NCBI GenBank assembly: GCA_045646965.1
Contig: JAZRLR010000031.1
Span: 1 to 23,193, forward strand
Direction: 5' to 3'
Length of the DNA: 23,193 nucleotides
From: HGM04593 sp045646965
GTDB taxonomy: Bacteria > Bacteroidota > Bacteroidia > Bacteroidales > Bacteroidaceae
Positions 1-7,380 of this stretch are shown piece after piece. A model generated the notes under the pieces. That model was not told where the DNA came from, ran no database searches, and worked only from the letters and a program-made list of their open reading frames with translations. The stretch's first letter is position 1. Every line of letters starts with the position of its first letter. Both the position numbers and the translations under genes were made by a program.

Positions 1-141
1 AACAGGAACTAAAGAGGTATATCCATTACTACAACAATGACAGAATTAAACTGAGACTAAAAGGAAAGAGTCCGGTGCAATACCGAACTCTTTACCAATA
101 AATTTATCTATTAATCAGTCCAACTTTTTGGGGTCAGATCA
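1..141 (+). mobile_element. Right end of an IS3-family insertion sequence (partial)
   Basis: The segment holds the last codons of an integrase-type transposase, then a short AT-rich spacer, then a sequence at 118-141 (core CCAACTTTTTGGGGTCA) that resembles the terminal inverted repeat of IS3-family elements common in Bacteroidota, which end in ...CA. The outer edge could be at 136 (GGGGTCA) or 141 (AGATCA). The left end, the rest of the transposase and any target-site duplication are outside the window, so completeness cannot be judged. The assignment rests on the transposase tail plus my recognition of the repeat pattern; the partner repeat was not seen. Confidence 0.7.
3..101 (+). CDS. IS3-family transposase, C-terminal fragment (cut by window edge)
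   Basis: Reading from base 3 gives 32 codons and a TAA stop at 99-101. The peptide contains IHYYNNDRIKLRLKGKSP followed by VQYR, the signature tail of the rve integrase core of IS3/IS150-type transposases (YYN..RI...LKG.SPVQYR). The DDE catalytic residues lie upstream, outside the window. An imperfect hairpin lies inside this coding end (65-71 pairs with 87-93, and 73-76 with 82-85). Whether the gene is intact is unknown. Confidence 0.8.
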   Translation, partial: QELKRYIHYYNNDRIKLRLKGKSPVQYRTLYQ

Positions 142-306
142 AAATATGAAGTTTACTTCATTATTTTTCACTGCGAGCGCAAGTTATCTTCGCAAATCCG
201 CTAATTATCACGACACCCACGCATCTCACCACACAACGCAAACTACAAAATAAATCTTTTTCAGTTATTATCGCCCTGTAATTTACTTTGATATTGATAT
301 AAATAT

Positions 307-314
307 TATCTTTG
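307..314 (+). promoter_or_regulatory. Bacteroidota -7 promoter element upstream of asnA
   Basis: TATCTTTG matches the TAnnTTTG -7 consensus exactly. The nearest TTTG on its 5' side (287-290) is only 16 bases away, shorter than the usual 19-21, so the -33 element is uncertain. The implied start near 318-320 gives an asnA leader of about 80 bases. The rest of 142-306 is AT-rich with nothing further recognised. Confidence 0.5.
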
Positions 315-338
315 CGTCCGAAAATTATAATAGCAAAC

Positions 339-359
339 GGCACTTGCAGTGCCTTTTTT
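339..359 (+). terminator. Terminator-like hairpin in the asnA leader (possible attenuator)
   Basis: GGCACT (339-344) and AGTGCC (348-353) form a perfect 6-bp stem with a TGC loop, followed at once by six T residues (354-359). This has the form of an intrinsic terminator, though the stem is short. It lies about 20 bases after the start implied by the -7 box at 307-314 and about 40 bases before the asnA ATG, so it could act as an attenuator or produce a very short transcript. The structure is seen; the function is inferred. Confidence 0.45.
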
Positions 360-399
360 AATAATAAACAGACGATAACAAAGACAAATTGTCAATCAA

Positions 400-1437
400 A
401 TGAAATTATACGAATTACCTTCGGAATACACACCGCTGCTCAACCTCAAACAGACAGAGCTCGCAATCAAGCAGATTAAAGAGATTTTTCAGATGAACCT
501 GTCGGCTGCGCTGCGCCTGCGCCGTGTAACCGCGCCCTTGTTTGTGTTGCAGGGCACAGGTCTCAACGACGACCTCAACGGCTATGAGCACGCCGTGAGC
601 TTCCCCATACAGGATATGAACGGTGCAGTGGCCGAGGTGGTGCACTCACTTGCAAAGTGGAAACGCGTAACCCTCGCCGACTACAATATTGCGCAGGGAC
701 ACGGAATATACACCGATATGAACGCTATACGCGCACACGAGGAGCTCGATAACCTGCACTCGCTCTATGTAGACCAGTGGGACTGGGAGCGTGTCATCAC
801 CGAGGAGGAGCGCACCGTAGCTTTCCTTCGCAAGATTGTGGAGGACATTTACAGCGCATTGAGACACACCGAGTTTACAATCAGCGAGTACTACCCGCAG
901 ATTAAACCCTCACTGCCCGAGAAAATATTCTTCATACACTCCGAGGAACTGCGTCTCCTGTACCCCACCCTCACAGCCAAAGAGCGCGAGGAGGAGATTA
1001 CACGCAAGCACGGCGCGGTGTTCATCATAGGCATAGGCGGCGAGCTGGGCAACGGCGAGCCCCACGATAACCGCGCTCCCGACTACGACGACTACAGCAC
1101 CCTCAACGAGGAGGGCTACAAGGGCCTCAACGGCGACCTGCTTATATGGTCGGATGTGATAGGCAAGTCGGTGGAGCTCTCCTCTATGGGTATCCGCGTA
1201 GACAAGAACGCCCTCCTGCATCAGCTCGAGATTTCGGGCAAGGATGAGCGCAAAAAACTCTATTTCCACCGTCGTATGCTCGAAGGCACACTCCCCTTGA
1301 GTATCGGTGGAGGTATTGGACAGTCGCGTCTGTGTATGCTTCTGCTCAAGAAAGCACACATCGGCGAGATACAGGCGAGTATCTGGCCCGAGGAGATGCG
1401 CGAGAAATGCAACGCAATGAATATACCTCTTATATAA
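400..1437 (+). CDS. asnA: Aspartate--ammonia ligase (asparagine synthetase A)
   Basis: Predicted cytoplasmic enzyme making asparagine from aspartate, ammonia and ATP (EC 6.3.1.1). The 345 residues match the usual family length (E. coli AsnA is 330). It has the class II aminoacyl-tRNA-synthetase-like fold. Visible hallmarks are QGTGLNDDLNG near 51-61, a Gly/Asp-rich stretch at 211-232 (GIGGELGNGEPHDNR then DYDDY), and the motif-3-like C-terminal SIGGGIGQSRLCMLLL at 301-316, whose Arg belongs to the ATP site. The ATG at 400 is the first sensible start and gives the typical N terminus. The ung ATG follows the stop after one base, so the two are very likely co-transcribed. The leader holds a -7 box and a terminator-like hairpin, suggesting control by attenuation. 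An IS element ends about 260 bases upstream. Confidence 0.97.
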   Translation: MKLYELPSEYTPLLNLKQTELAIKQIKEIFQMNLSAALRLRRVTAPLFVLQGTGLNDDLNGYEHAVSFPIQDMNGAVAEVVHSLAKWKRVTLADYNIAQGHGIYTDMNAIRAHEELDNLHSLYVDQWDWERVITEEERTVAFLRKIVEDIYSALRHTEFTISEYYPQIKPSLPEKIFFIHSEELRLLYPTLTAKEREEEITRKHGAVFIIGIGGELGNGEPHDNRAPDYDDYSTLNEEGYKGLNGDLLIWSDVIGKSVELSSMGIRVDKNALLHQLEISGKDERKKLYFHRRMLEGTLPLSIGGGIGQSRLCMLLLKKAHIGEIQASIWPEEMREKCNAMNIPLI

Positions 1438-1438
1438 T

Positions 1439-2104
1439 ATGAACGTAAAGATTGAGAGCAGTTGGAAAGAGGTGTTACAGGGTGAATTCGAGAAAGAGTA
1501 TTTCACCCGCCTCACAGCGTTTGTAAAAGAGGAATACAGCGGTGCAACACCCATATACCCTCCCGCAAAGCTCATATTCAACGCTTTCGACCACTGCCCT
1601 TTCAACGATGTAAAGGTGGTTATCCTGGGGCAAGACCCCTACCACGGCGCAGGACAGGCCAACGGCCTCTGCTTCTCGGTGAATAAAGGCGTGCCCTTCC
1701 CTCCCTCGCTGCTGAATATCTTCAAAGAGATTGAGGCCGACTGCGGTACCCCTATCCCCACAGATGGCGACCTCACCCGATGGAGCGACCAGGGAGTGCT
1801 GCTGCTCAACGCCACGCTGACAGTGCGTGCCGCAAGTGCCGGCTCACATCAGAAACGCGGTTGGGAGCAGTTTACCGATGCCGTGATACACGAACTTGCC
1901 ACACGTCGCGAGAATATAGTATTTATTCTGTGGGGCAGCTACGCGCAAAAGAAAGGTGCATTCATAGACCGCGAGCGACACCTCGTGCTCTCGTCGCCCC
2001 ACCCTTCACCCCTGTCGGCCTACCAGGGATTCTTTGGGAATCACCACTTCAGCCGCGCAAACGAATATCTGGCGGCACACGGAAAAAGCACAATCAATTG
2101 GTAA
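1439..2104 (+). CDS. ung: Uracil-DNA glycosylase (family 1)
   Basis: Removes uracil from DNA to start base-excision repair (EC 3.2.2.27). At 221 residues it is the usual length. The water-activating loop GQDPYH is at 64-69 with catalytic Asp66, the uracil-binding LLLN at 121-124 (Asn124), and the minor-groove/leucine loop HPSPLSA at 188-194 with catalytic His188. The ATG at 1439 lies one base after the asnA stop, so translation is probably coupled. Pairing with asnA has no obvious metabolic logic and looks like simple housekeeping co-transcription. A strong terminator begins at the stop codon. Nothing unusual is seen in the protein. Confidence 0.98.
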   Translation: MNVKIESSWKEVLQGEFEKEYFTRLTAFVKEEYSGATPIYPPAKLIFNAFDHCPFNDVKVVILGQDPYHGAGQANGLCFSVNKGVPFPPSLLNIFKEIEADCGTPIPTDGDLTRWSDQGVLLLNATLTVRAASAGSHQKRGWEQFTDAVIHELATRRENIVFILWGSYAQKKGAFIDRERHLVLSSPHPSPLSAYQGFFGNHHFSRANEYLAAHGKSTINW

Positions 2105-2147
2105 TATACAAAAAAGAGAACCTTGTAAGGTTCTCTTTTTTGTATAT
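2104..2147. terminator. Bidirectional intrinsic terminator between ung and lptD
   Basis: A perfect 19-bp inverted repeat (2104-2122 with 2129-2147) has a 6-base loop (TTGTAA). The stem centre is AGAGAACC/GGTTCTCT flanked by A6 on one side and T6 on the other, so it gives a U-tract in either direction. It sits between the convergent stops of ung (2104) and the LptD gene (2161) and should end both transcripts. Confidence 0.9.
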
Positions 2148-2160
2148 CCTGTGCACCGCA

Positions 2161-4881
2161 CTAATACCAGTCTATATTACTTCCGCTGTTACGCTTGTCC
2201 CATTTGAGAGCGTCGGCAAGCATCTGCGATGTGGCGCGGAAACTGAAATTGAACGAGGTATAGGGACTTAACACAATGCCGCACGACATTTCGAAACAGT
2301 GCAGGTCGCGCGATATATTCATCGTGGTTGTGGTCAGCTTCTTATACTCGAAGTTGTAGCCCGAGGTGTAGTTTATTTTCCAATTATCCGATATTCCTAT
2401 ATTACCCGAGAAATTGAGGTTCTGTGTGAATCTATAGGGGTAACGCATATTCTTTATGTTTATGGGCGCAGTCCTGTCCTCGGCCATAATAATACCATAG
2501 GACACCGAGAAACTCCAGGGCAATTTAAATGGCATATAACCATCGCTGTCCACGTCGGCGTTCTTGGAGTCGCCTTTAGATTGCGCAGCGAGCGACCTGC
2601 CGAGCACATTCTTCACGGGGCTATCTGATGCACCCTCCTCTGCGGCATCTTCCTCCTCTTCGAGTTCGTCTCTGTTAAAGAGCTTGCGCAGCTTCTCAAA
2701 GGTTCCGTTATTAAATGTGTATGAGATATTCTGGCTCATACCCTGGAAACGACCGAAACGGCCATACGACCACTCTGTTCTGTCGCCCACAACCACCTGA
2801 CCGCGCTCGTTAAACTCGTAGGCATATGTGGCAAACACCGCGTTGAGGCTGAAGGTATAGCTTTTGGATAGTTTCAATCGCAGGCGTGTAGAGAGGTTAC
2901 TCCACGGCTTTTGCTTGGCGGCAAGGTTGTAGGACAACGAAGCGCCTATCTCGTCAATGAGGCTCACTTTCTTGAGCGAATCGCTCTTTGTGCGCCATTT
3001 CATCTCCACATTATTGCTCACGCTAAACATAACGCTACCGGTCTTTCCCTTGCCCGGCACACCATACATTGTACCCTCGTAGGGAGAGTATTCCACCGTG
3101 CGCACCTCGCCGTTCTCGTCGGTGTAGGTGTAGGTATCGTAGTAGTCGTAACGCTCGGAGCTGAAGTCGGGAGCGTATGTAAACGACACCGTGGGCTTGA
3201 AGACGTGGCGCACCATATGCACGCGGCTCTTCTTGAGGAAGCCCGCAGGCTGATAGAAACCATACAAAGTGGTATTCATCGACACCGACATATTGTAGTT
3301 ATATACACGGTTGAAACCGCTCACGGTATCGCGCATAACGCTATTTGTGGCATAGTCCCACGACTGGTTTACCCTTTTCAGATACCAACGCTCGGTGTAG
3401 TTTATGCTCGGGGTGATATTCAGCGCATTGAAGAGCTGGAAGGTGGCACTCACGGGGATATTATGCTTGAATCCGTTGCTCCAATCGGTAGATAGTCTCT
3501 TGTCAAAGAGCTCGTTCTCCTTTGATGTGACGCTATTGCTCATCTGTCCGCTATACGAGAGTGATATTTTCTCGTACCATTTCTCGTCACCTGCTCTTTT
3601 TTTCTTTTTAAAGGGGTATTTCTTTGCCAGCGACACGTTCAGGCTGGGGAGGGTGAGCGAGATAATTGAGTCCTGCACGTTCTGCGAGATATTCATTGTA
3701 CTCGACAGTGTGAGGCCTATCTCGGGGAAGGTCTTTGAGTAGCTCACGCTCGATGTGCGCACCGTCTGCGAGTTATACACGGGGTTGTATATACTTGTGA
3801 GGTTCGAGCGCTCATAGTTCGATGTCGCGTAGTTCACACTTGCAGAAAAGTTGCTGTTGGGGTGAGCCTTGGCATCTTGTGTGTGACGCCACTGCAAGCG
3901 GAAGTTCTTGCCCACGGCATAGTCGGGGAGGTTTTTCTCGCCCTCTTTTGTCACCAGGTAGTTGAACGAGACGTTACCCGAATAGCGGTATCTTTTTGCA
4001 TAGGTAGACGCTGCACCCCAGCCCCAGGAACCTTTTGTAAAGATTTCACCGGTGAGCTTCAAGTCCATCTTATCGCTTATGGCAAAGTAATAACCGCCGT
4101 CGCGCAGATAGAATCCGCGTTCCGAGTCATCGCCATAGCTTGGCATTATAAAACCCGAAGAATAACTGCTCGTAAAGGGGAAGAAACCAAACGGTATCGC
4201 CAAAGGCAGAGGCACATCCTCGACCACGAGATAGGCCGGGCCGAATACCACGTCTTTCTTGGGACGCACCTTGGCTCTTGTGAGGGCGAAATAGAAGTGT
4301 GGATGCTCGGCATCGCAGCTGGTATACTTTCCGCCTTCGGCATAAAAGGCTCCCGTGGAGTCTTTCTTGGCCTTCTCACCCATCAAAAAACCGTCGCCCT
4401 GCGCAGTGAACACATTGTTTATAAATCCACGCTTGCTCTTGAAGTTGTAGCTTATCTTGTCCGATTCATAAGGGGTGTCGCCATCTTTGAAGACAGGCAC
4501 TCCGCGCACAAAACCTGTTGTATCGGCAATGCCGTGGGCTTTCACCACACTGCTGTCCATATTCATTTTTATGACACCTGCGTTGAGTTGCACCTTTTGA
4601 TAACGCACCTCGCAATCGCCATACAGGAATGCATTGCCTGTGCGCGACCACACCATAGAGTCGGAGCTTTGATAATATACAGGATCGTCTACCGCATCGG
4701 CGTTCTTACGCGGCTTCACCGAGTCGCTCTTCAGAGAAGAGGCGCCGGCCGACGAAACAGAGTCTTGCAAGAGACAATAGAAGCCTTTCGTTGCCGCAGC
4801 GACTACGTGCGAGGGTAGCGCCACCACAGAGAGCACCCACACAAACAAAAGGCATATTATATTTTTGATATTAATATTCAT
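2161..4881 (-). CDS. lptD: LptD-like LPS-assembly outer-membrane protein
   Basis: Predicted outer-membrane translocon subunit that inserts LPS into the outer leaflet. From the chosen ATG it has 906 residues. A signal peptide covers about 1-29 (hydrophobic stretch ending HVVAA). An OstA-like jellyroll follows: an early SSDSMVWSRTGNAFLYG segment and a YTSCDAEHPHFYF segment. The LptD-type transition IPFGFFP then GFIMPSYGDDSERGFYLRDG leads into a long beta-barrel rich in alternating aromatic residues, ending in DWY. An acidic, Glu-rich extracellular or periplasmic loop lies near 730-750. A longer reading from a GTG at 4938 is possible, but a TATTTTTG -7 box at 4907-4914 lies inside that extension and the signal peptide begins at 4881, so 4881 is preferred. 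The HD-domain gene lies 111 bases upstream on the same strand. Annotation as LptD is by pattern; a dedicated Bacteroidota LptD profile would settle it. Confidence 0.85.
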   Translation of the reverse strand: MNINIKNIICLLFVWVLSVVALPSHVVAAATKGFYCLLQDSVSSAGASSLKSDSVKPRKNADAVDDPVYYQSSDSMVWSRTGNAFLYGDCEVRYQKVQLNAGVIKMNMDSSVVKAHGIADTTGFVRGVPVFKDGDTPYESDKISYNFKSKRGFINNVFTAQGDGFLMGEKAKKDSTGAFYAEGGKYTSCDAEHPHFYFALTRAKVRPKKDVVFGPAYLVVEDVPLPLAIPFGFFPFTSSYSSGFIMPSYGDDSERGFYLRDGGYYFAISDKMDLKLTGEIFTKGSWGWGAASTYAKRYRYSGNVSFNYLVTKEGEKNLPDYAVGKNFRLQWRHTQDAKAHPNSNFSASVNYATSNYERSNLTSIYNPVYNSQTVRTSSVSYSKTFPEIGLTLSSTMNISQNVQDSIISLTLPSLNVSLAKKYPFKKKKRAGDEKWYEKISLSYSGQMSNSVTSKENELFDKRLSTDWSNGFKHNIPVSATFQLFNALNITPSINYTERWYLKRVNQSWDYATNSVMRDTVSGFNRVYNYNMSVSMNTTLYGFYQPAGFLKKSRVHMVRHVFKPTVSFTYAPDFSSERYDYYDTYTYTDENGEVRTVEYSPYEGTMYGVPGKGKTGSVMFSVSNNVEMKWRTKSDSLKKVSLIDEIGASLSYNLAAKQKPWSNLSTRLRLKLSKSYTFSLNAVFATYAYEFNERGQVVVGDRTEWSYGRFGRFQGMSQNISYTFNNGTFEKLRKLFNRDELEEEEDAAEEGASDSPVKNVLGRSLAAQSKGDSKNADVDSDGYMPFKLPWSFSVSYGIIMAEDRTAPINIKNMRYPYRFTQNLNFSGNIGISDNWKINYTSGYNFEYKKLTTTTMNISRDLHCFEMSCGIVLSPYTSFNFSFRATSQMLADALKWDKRNSGSNIDWY

Positions 4882-4906
4882 TAATGCATATTCCGCAAAC
4901 AAGGGA

Positions 4907-4914
4907 CAAAAATA
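4907..4914 (-). promoter_or_regulatory. -7 promoter element for lptD
   Basis: On the - strand the sequence reads TATTTTTG, an exact TAnnTTTG match, 25 bases before the chosen ATG at 4881. No TTTG is seen at the usual 19-21 base spacing. Its position supports the 4881 start over the longer GTG reading. Confidence 0.4.
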
Positions 4915-4992
4915 CAAAATAAAAGGGAGTATTCGCACTTTTTATCACAAAAAAACACCCCCGCGCCCCGTTAATGCGCTTTTTTAACTAAC

Positions 4993-5529
4993 TCACAGGA
5001 ACATTTGCGCCCATCGGTCAATCTTTTCGGCCGATTCGGGAGAGATTTTCAGCATACTTTGGCGCACCTGCTCCAGGGTGCGGGCCTGCTCCAGGAACTT
5101 TGTCTTTGAATAGAATTTGTCGGCAAAACAGATTATCTGCTCCTCTATCGTCACAGGCTGAAAATCCCTCGCAGGCAACGGCCACCCCTCGCGTTCCACC
5201 TGTTCTTTTGTGAGCCCTGTACCTGTATGTCGCTCACACACAGCGGCGTGACGCGGCAAGCCGTGCTCACGCAAAAGCTCGGCACCCAGGAAACCGTGAC
5301 AGATATATGGCTTGTCGCCGAAGCAATGTATGCGGGGTGCATCGGTGAGAAAAATTCCGAGGTCGTGCAGCATTGCAGCCTCCTCGAGGAATTTCACGTC
5401 GGCGCCAAGTTCGGGGTGATGTTCCGCTATAGAAAGCGAGAGCTCCGCCACCTTGCGGGCGTGAGTCACAAATATACGACGCAACTCGTCGTCGCAAGGA
5501 TAATATTTTTCTATAATCTCGTTTACCAT
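4993..5529 (-). CDS. HD-domain metal-dependent phosphohydrolase
   Basis: A 178-residue single-domain HD protein. The metal site is visible in order: His23 (THARKVAEL), the HD doublet His55-Asp56 in AAMLHDLGIF, His78 (CHGFLGAELL), His101 (ERHTGTGL) and Asp137 (CFADKFYS). This is the HDIG-type layout, with extra histidines that may bind a second metal. Family members cleave phosphomonoesters or phosphodiesters of nucleotides; the substrate here cannot be told. It lacks a synthetase, ACT or TGS domain, so it is not RelA/SpoT. The start at 5529 follows a divergent promoter region; a TATCTTTG box lies about 80 bases upstream. It is followed by lptD on the same strand, but 111 bases away and with its own -7 box, so co-transcription is doubtful. 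Confidence 0.88.
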   Translation of the reverse strand: MVNEIIEKYYPCDDELRRIFVTHARKVAELSLSIAEHHPELGADVKFLEEAAMLHDLGIFLTDAPRIHCFGDKPYICHGFLGAELLREHGLPRHAAVCERHTGTGLTKEQVEREGWPLPARDFQPVTIEEQIICFADKFYSKTKFLEQARTLEQVRQSMLKISPESAEKIDRWAQMFL

Positions 5530-5611
5530 TGTGTCTGTTTTTTTGTATTAAACACCTCGCAGCAAGTGAGATACATTTCACCGCTGTCACAATTTATCTT
5601 CGAGGAAAGTT

Positions 5612-5619
5612 CAAAGATA
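5612..5619 (-). promoter_or_regulatory. -7 promoter element for the HD-domain gene
   Basis: Reads TATCTTTG on the - strand, identical to the boxes at 307-314 and 5786-5793. It predicts a leader of about 80 bases for the HD gene. No good -33 TTTG was found. It lies in the 297-base divergent region 5530-5826, which otherwise holds only A/T-rich sequence. Confidence 0.4.
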
Positions 5620-5785
5620 ATAAAAAGCGAAAGAAAAGCGGCAAGCAGGCAAATATTTTTCGCTACTCTGCGCTTTTTTGCGAAACAGACAGAACAAAAG
5701 CCACACAAGTGAATAGTTTTTCAAACTATTTTCTTAAAAAAAACAAACAAAAGACCTTTCGTGCGTTATTTCTCAATAAAATTTA

Positions 5786-5793
5786 TATCTTTG
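5786..5793 (+). promoter_or_regulatory. -7 promoter element of the VTC operon
   Basis: TATCTTTG matches TAnnTTTG exactly and lies 33 bases before the GTG start of the VTC gene. No further match to this box was noticed between the genes downstream, so it is the best candidate promoter for all five genes. A TTTG -33 element at correct spacing is not evident; the region upstream is A/T-rich. Confidence 0.5.
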
Positions 5794-5826
5794 TAGGCAA
5801 CCAAACATCTATAAAAAACATCGACC

Positions 5827-6609
5827 GTGATTAACGAAATTACAAAACGCGCCGATAAATTGCCGCCGATTACTCTCGAAGAGATGTCGTGCATAAAGTT
5901 AATGAATCGAACCGACACAAAATTTGTTGCGACGTTTGAACAACTGATTGCGTTTCTCACCGAGGTTCAGGGCAAATATTACATTCAAGTAAAGGACGAC
6001 GAGCGCCTTGCCGCATATCACACAACTTATTTCGACACAGAGGATTACGAAATGTATCGTATGCACCATTGCGGCAGAACGGTGCGCGAGAAGATAAGAG
6101 TGCGCACCTATATGGACACAAACGACACGTTCCTCGAGGTTAAGAACAAAAACAACCACGGCCGCACCAAGAAGAAACGCATACTTGTGGGAGGCGTGGA
6201 TACCCTGCAGGCCGAGAGAGACAAAGTAACGCCTTTCCTGGCACAGACAGCCTGGTACACACTCGACGAGGTGAGCCCCGTAATCGAGAACTGGTTCAAC
6301 CGAATCACCCTTGTGAATTTCGCAAAGACCGAGCGCCTTACCATAGATTTCAACCTGCGCTTTCACCACCTGAAAACCGACGGCCGCGACGGCCTCAAAA
6401 GAGTGGCAATCATAGAGCTCAAACGCGACGGCAATGTGCCCTCGCCCGCCCTTGAGATTATACGCAAGCTGCGCATAACACGCTCGGGCTTCAGCAAATA
6501 CTGCATAGGCACGGCACTCACACACACAGGCCTCAAGAGAAACAACTTCAAAGAGCGCTTGAGAATGATTGAGAGAATGGAAGACAAGGAAAAACGTAAA
6601 CACATATAA
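5827..6609 (+). CDS. VTC-domain polyphosphate polymerase-like protein (TTM superfamily)
   Basis: A 260-residue protein filled by one VTC domain, a triphosphate tunnel metalloenzyme fold that in yeast Vtc4 makes polyphosphate from ATP. The tunnel-lining charged residues are visible: RTDTK at 28-32, YFDT at 68-71, REKIRVR at 87-93, LEVKNK at 103-108, TKKKR at 114-118, IIELK at 195-199 and the closing SGFSKYC at 220-226. No SPX domain or membrane helix is present, so it should be cytoplasmic and rely on a partner for membrane attachment. Translation starts at a GTG; the next Met (residue 20) would remove residues before the domain core only. Three bases after its stop the DUF4956 gene begins, a pairing widespread in bacteria. 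Polyphosphate synthesis is the family expectation, but another nucleotide-derived product cannot be excluded. Confidence 0.88.
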   Translation: MINEITKRADKLPPITLEEMSCIKLMNRTDTKFVATFEQLIAFLTEVQGKYYIQVKDDERLAAYHTTYFDTEDYEMYRMHHCGRTVREKIRVRTYMDTNDTFLEVKNKNNHGRTKKKRILVGGVDTLQAERDKVTPFLAQTAWYTLDEVSPVIENWFNRITLVNFAKTERLTIDFNLRFHHLKTDGRDGLKRVAIIELKRDGNVPSPALEIIRKLRITRSGFSKYCIGTALTHTGLKRNNFKERLRMIERMEDKEKRKHI

Positions 6610-6612
6610 AAA

Positions 6613-7380
6613 ATGGAAGAACTACTTATGACTATTTTTGCAGCGGGCACACAGGCTTTGAGCACCGTAGCTGCATTGGGAGAAGATTTTATTATGGGAG
6701 GCAATTCAGCCGCTGCCGCACAGCACGCGATATGGAACTCCGCGGGTATGAGCAACCTGCTCATAGGATTTTTCATAAATATCCTTTTCGTGGGCATTGT
6801 GGTGCGCGGGTTCTACTACCCCAAATGCAAGAAAGGAGAATATTTCTTTACATTCACCCTCATTGCAATAAGTATTTTCCTGCTCATCTATCTGCTTGGA
6901 GGCGTGAAACTGAAGACCGGCTTTGCATTGGGACTTTTTGCGATATTCAGCATCATACGCTACCGCACCGAGCAGGTGTCGATACGCGAAATGACCTACC
7001 TTTTCATAATCATTGCGATGAGCGCAATCAACGGCCTTGTGATTGAGGAGCTTTCATACTCCGAGATGATTCTTGCCAACCTGCTTTTCATCGCATCGAT
7101 ATGGGTGTGCGAGAGCAATCTTGTGATAAAGCATCTCTCATACAAAATAATCAAATACGATAACATAAGCCTCATCACCCCCGACAAAGAGGAGGAGCTC
7201 ATTGCCGACCTCAAGAAGCGCACCGGGCTCGACATTGTAAAAATTGAGGTAGGCGGCATCGACTTTTTGAAAGACGCAGCCATTGTAAAGATGTACTATC
7301 GCCCTGTAAACGGCAACGCAACAAATTCAGTAGACACAACCATTAAAGCACCAAGCGATGAATTCAAGATTAAAAATTAA
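6613..7380 (+). CDS. DUF4956 membrane protein, partner of the VTC protein
   Basis: A 255-residue inner-membrane protein. Hydrophobic helices lie at about 46-66, 77-97, 103-116, 126-145 and 149-166. The DUF4956 hallmark GLFAIFSIIRYRTE is at 107-120, with charged Arg/Glu at the membrane edge. The soluble C-terminal part (about 175-230, KIIKYDNISLI to VKMYYRP) has a ferredoxin-like alternation of helix and strand. DUF4956 genes are commonly found next to VTC-domain genes; a role in anchoring the polymerase or moving its product across the membrane is inferred. It starts three bases after the VTC stop, and its last 23 bases overlap the next gene in another frame, indicating tight translational linkage. 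The first 45 residues are weakly hydrophobic and variable-looking. Confidence 0.87.
   Translation: MEELLMTIFAAGTQALSTVAALGEDFIMGGNSAAAAQHAIWNSAGMSNLLIGFFINILFVGIVVRGFYYPKCKKGEYFFTFTLIAISIFLLIYLLGGVKLKTGFALGLFAIFSIIRYRTEQVSIREMTYLFIIIAMSAINGLVIEELSYSEMILANLLFIASIWVCESNLVIKHLSYKIIKYDNISLITPDKEEELIADLKKRTGLDIVKIEVGGIDFLKDAAIVKMYYRPVNGNATNSVDTTIKAPSDEFKIKN

Noticed and set aside
161..343. 60-aa reading frame on the - strand between the IS and asnA
   Set aside because: Low-complexity composition, no start context, and it overlaps the asnA promoter box and leader hairpin.
910..1605. 231-aa - strand reading frame across asnA and ung
   Set aside because: Shadow of strongly supported genes; no domain recognised.
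3862..4818. 318-aa + strand reading frame opposite lptD
   Set aside because: Antisense of a clear outer-membrane protein gene; no recognisable motifs.
4882..4938. GTG-started extension of the LptD protein
   Set aside because: Contains a -7 promoter box and precedes the signal peptide; 4881 is the better start.
4948..4992. Possible terminator between the HD gene and lptD
   Set aside because: Only a 4-bp GCGC stem flanked by A and T runs; too weak to call.
6613..6745. Signal peptide at the start of the DUF4956 protein
   Set aside because: The N terminus is only weakly hydrophobic and has no basic start; the first true helix begins near residue 46.
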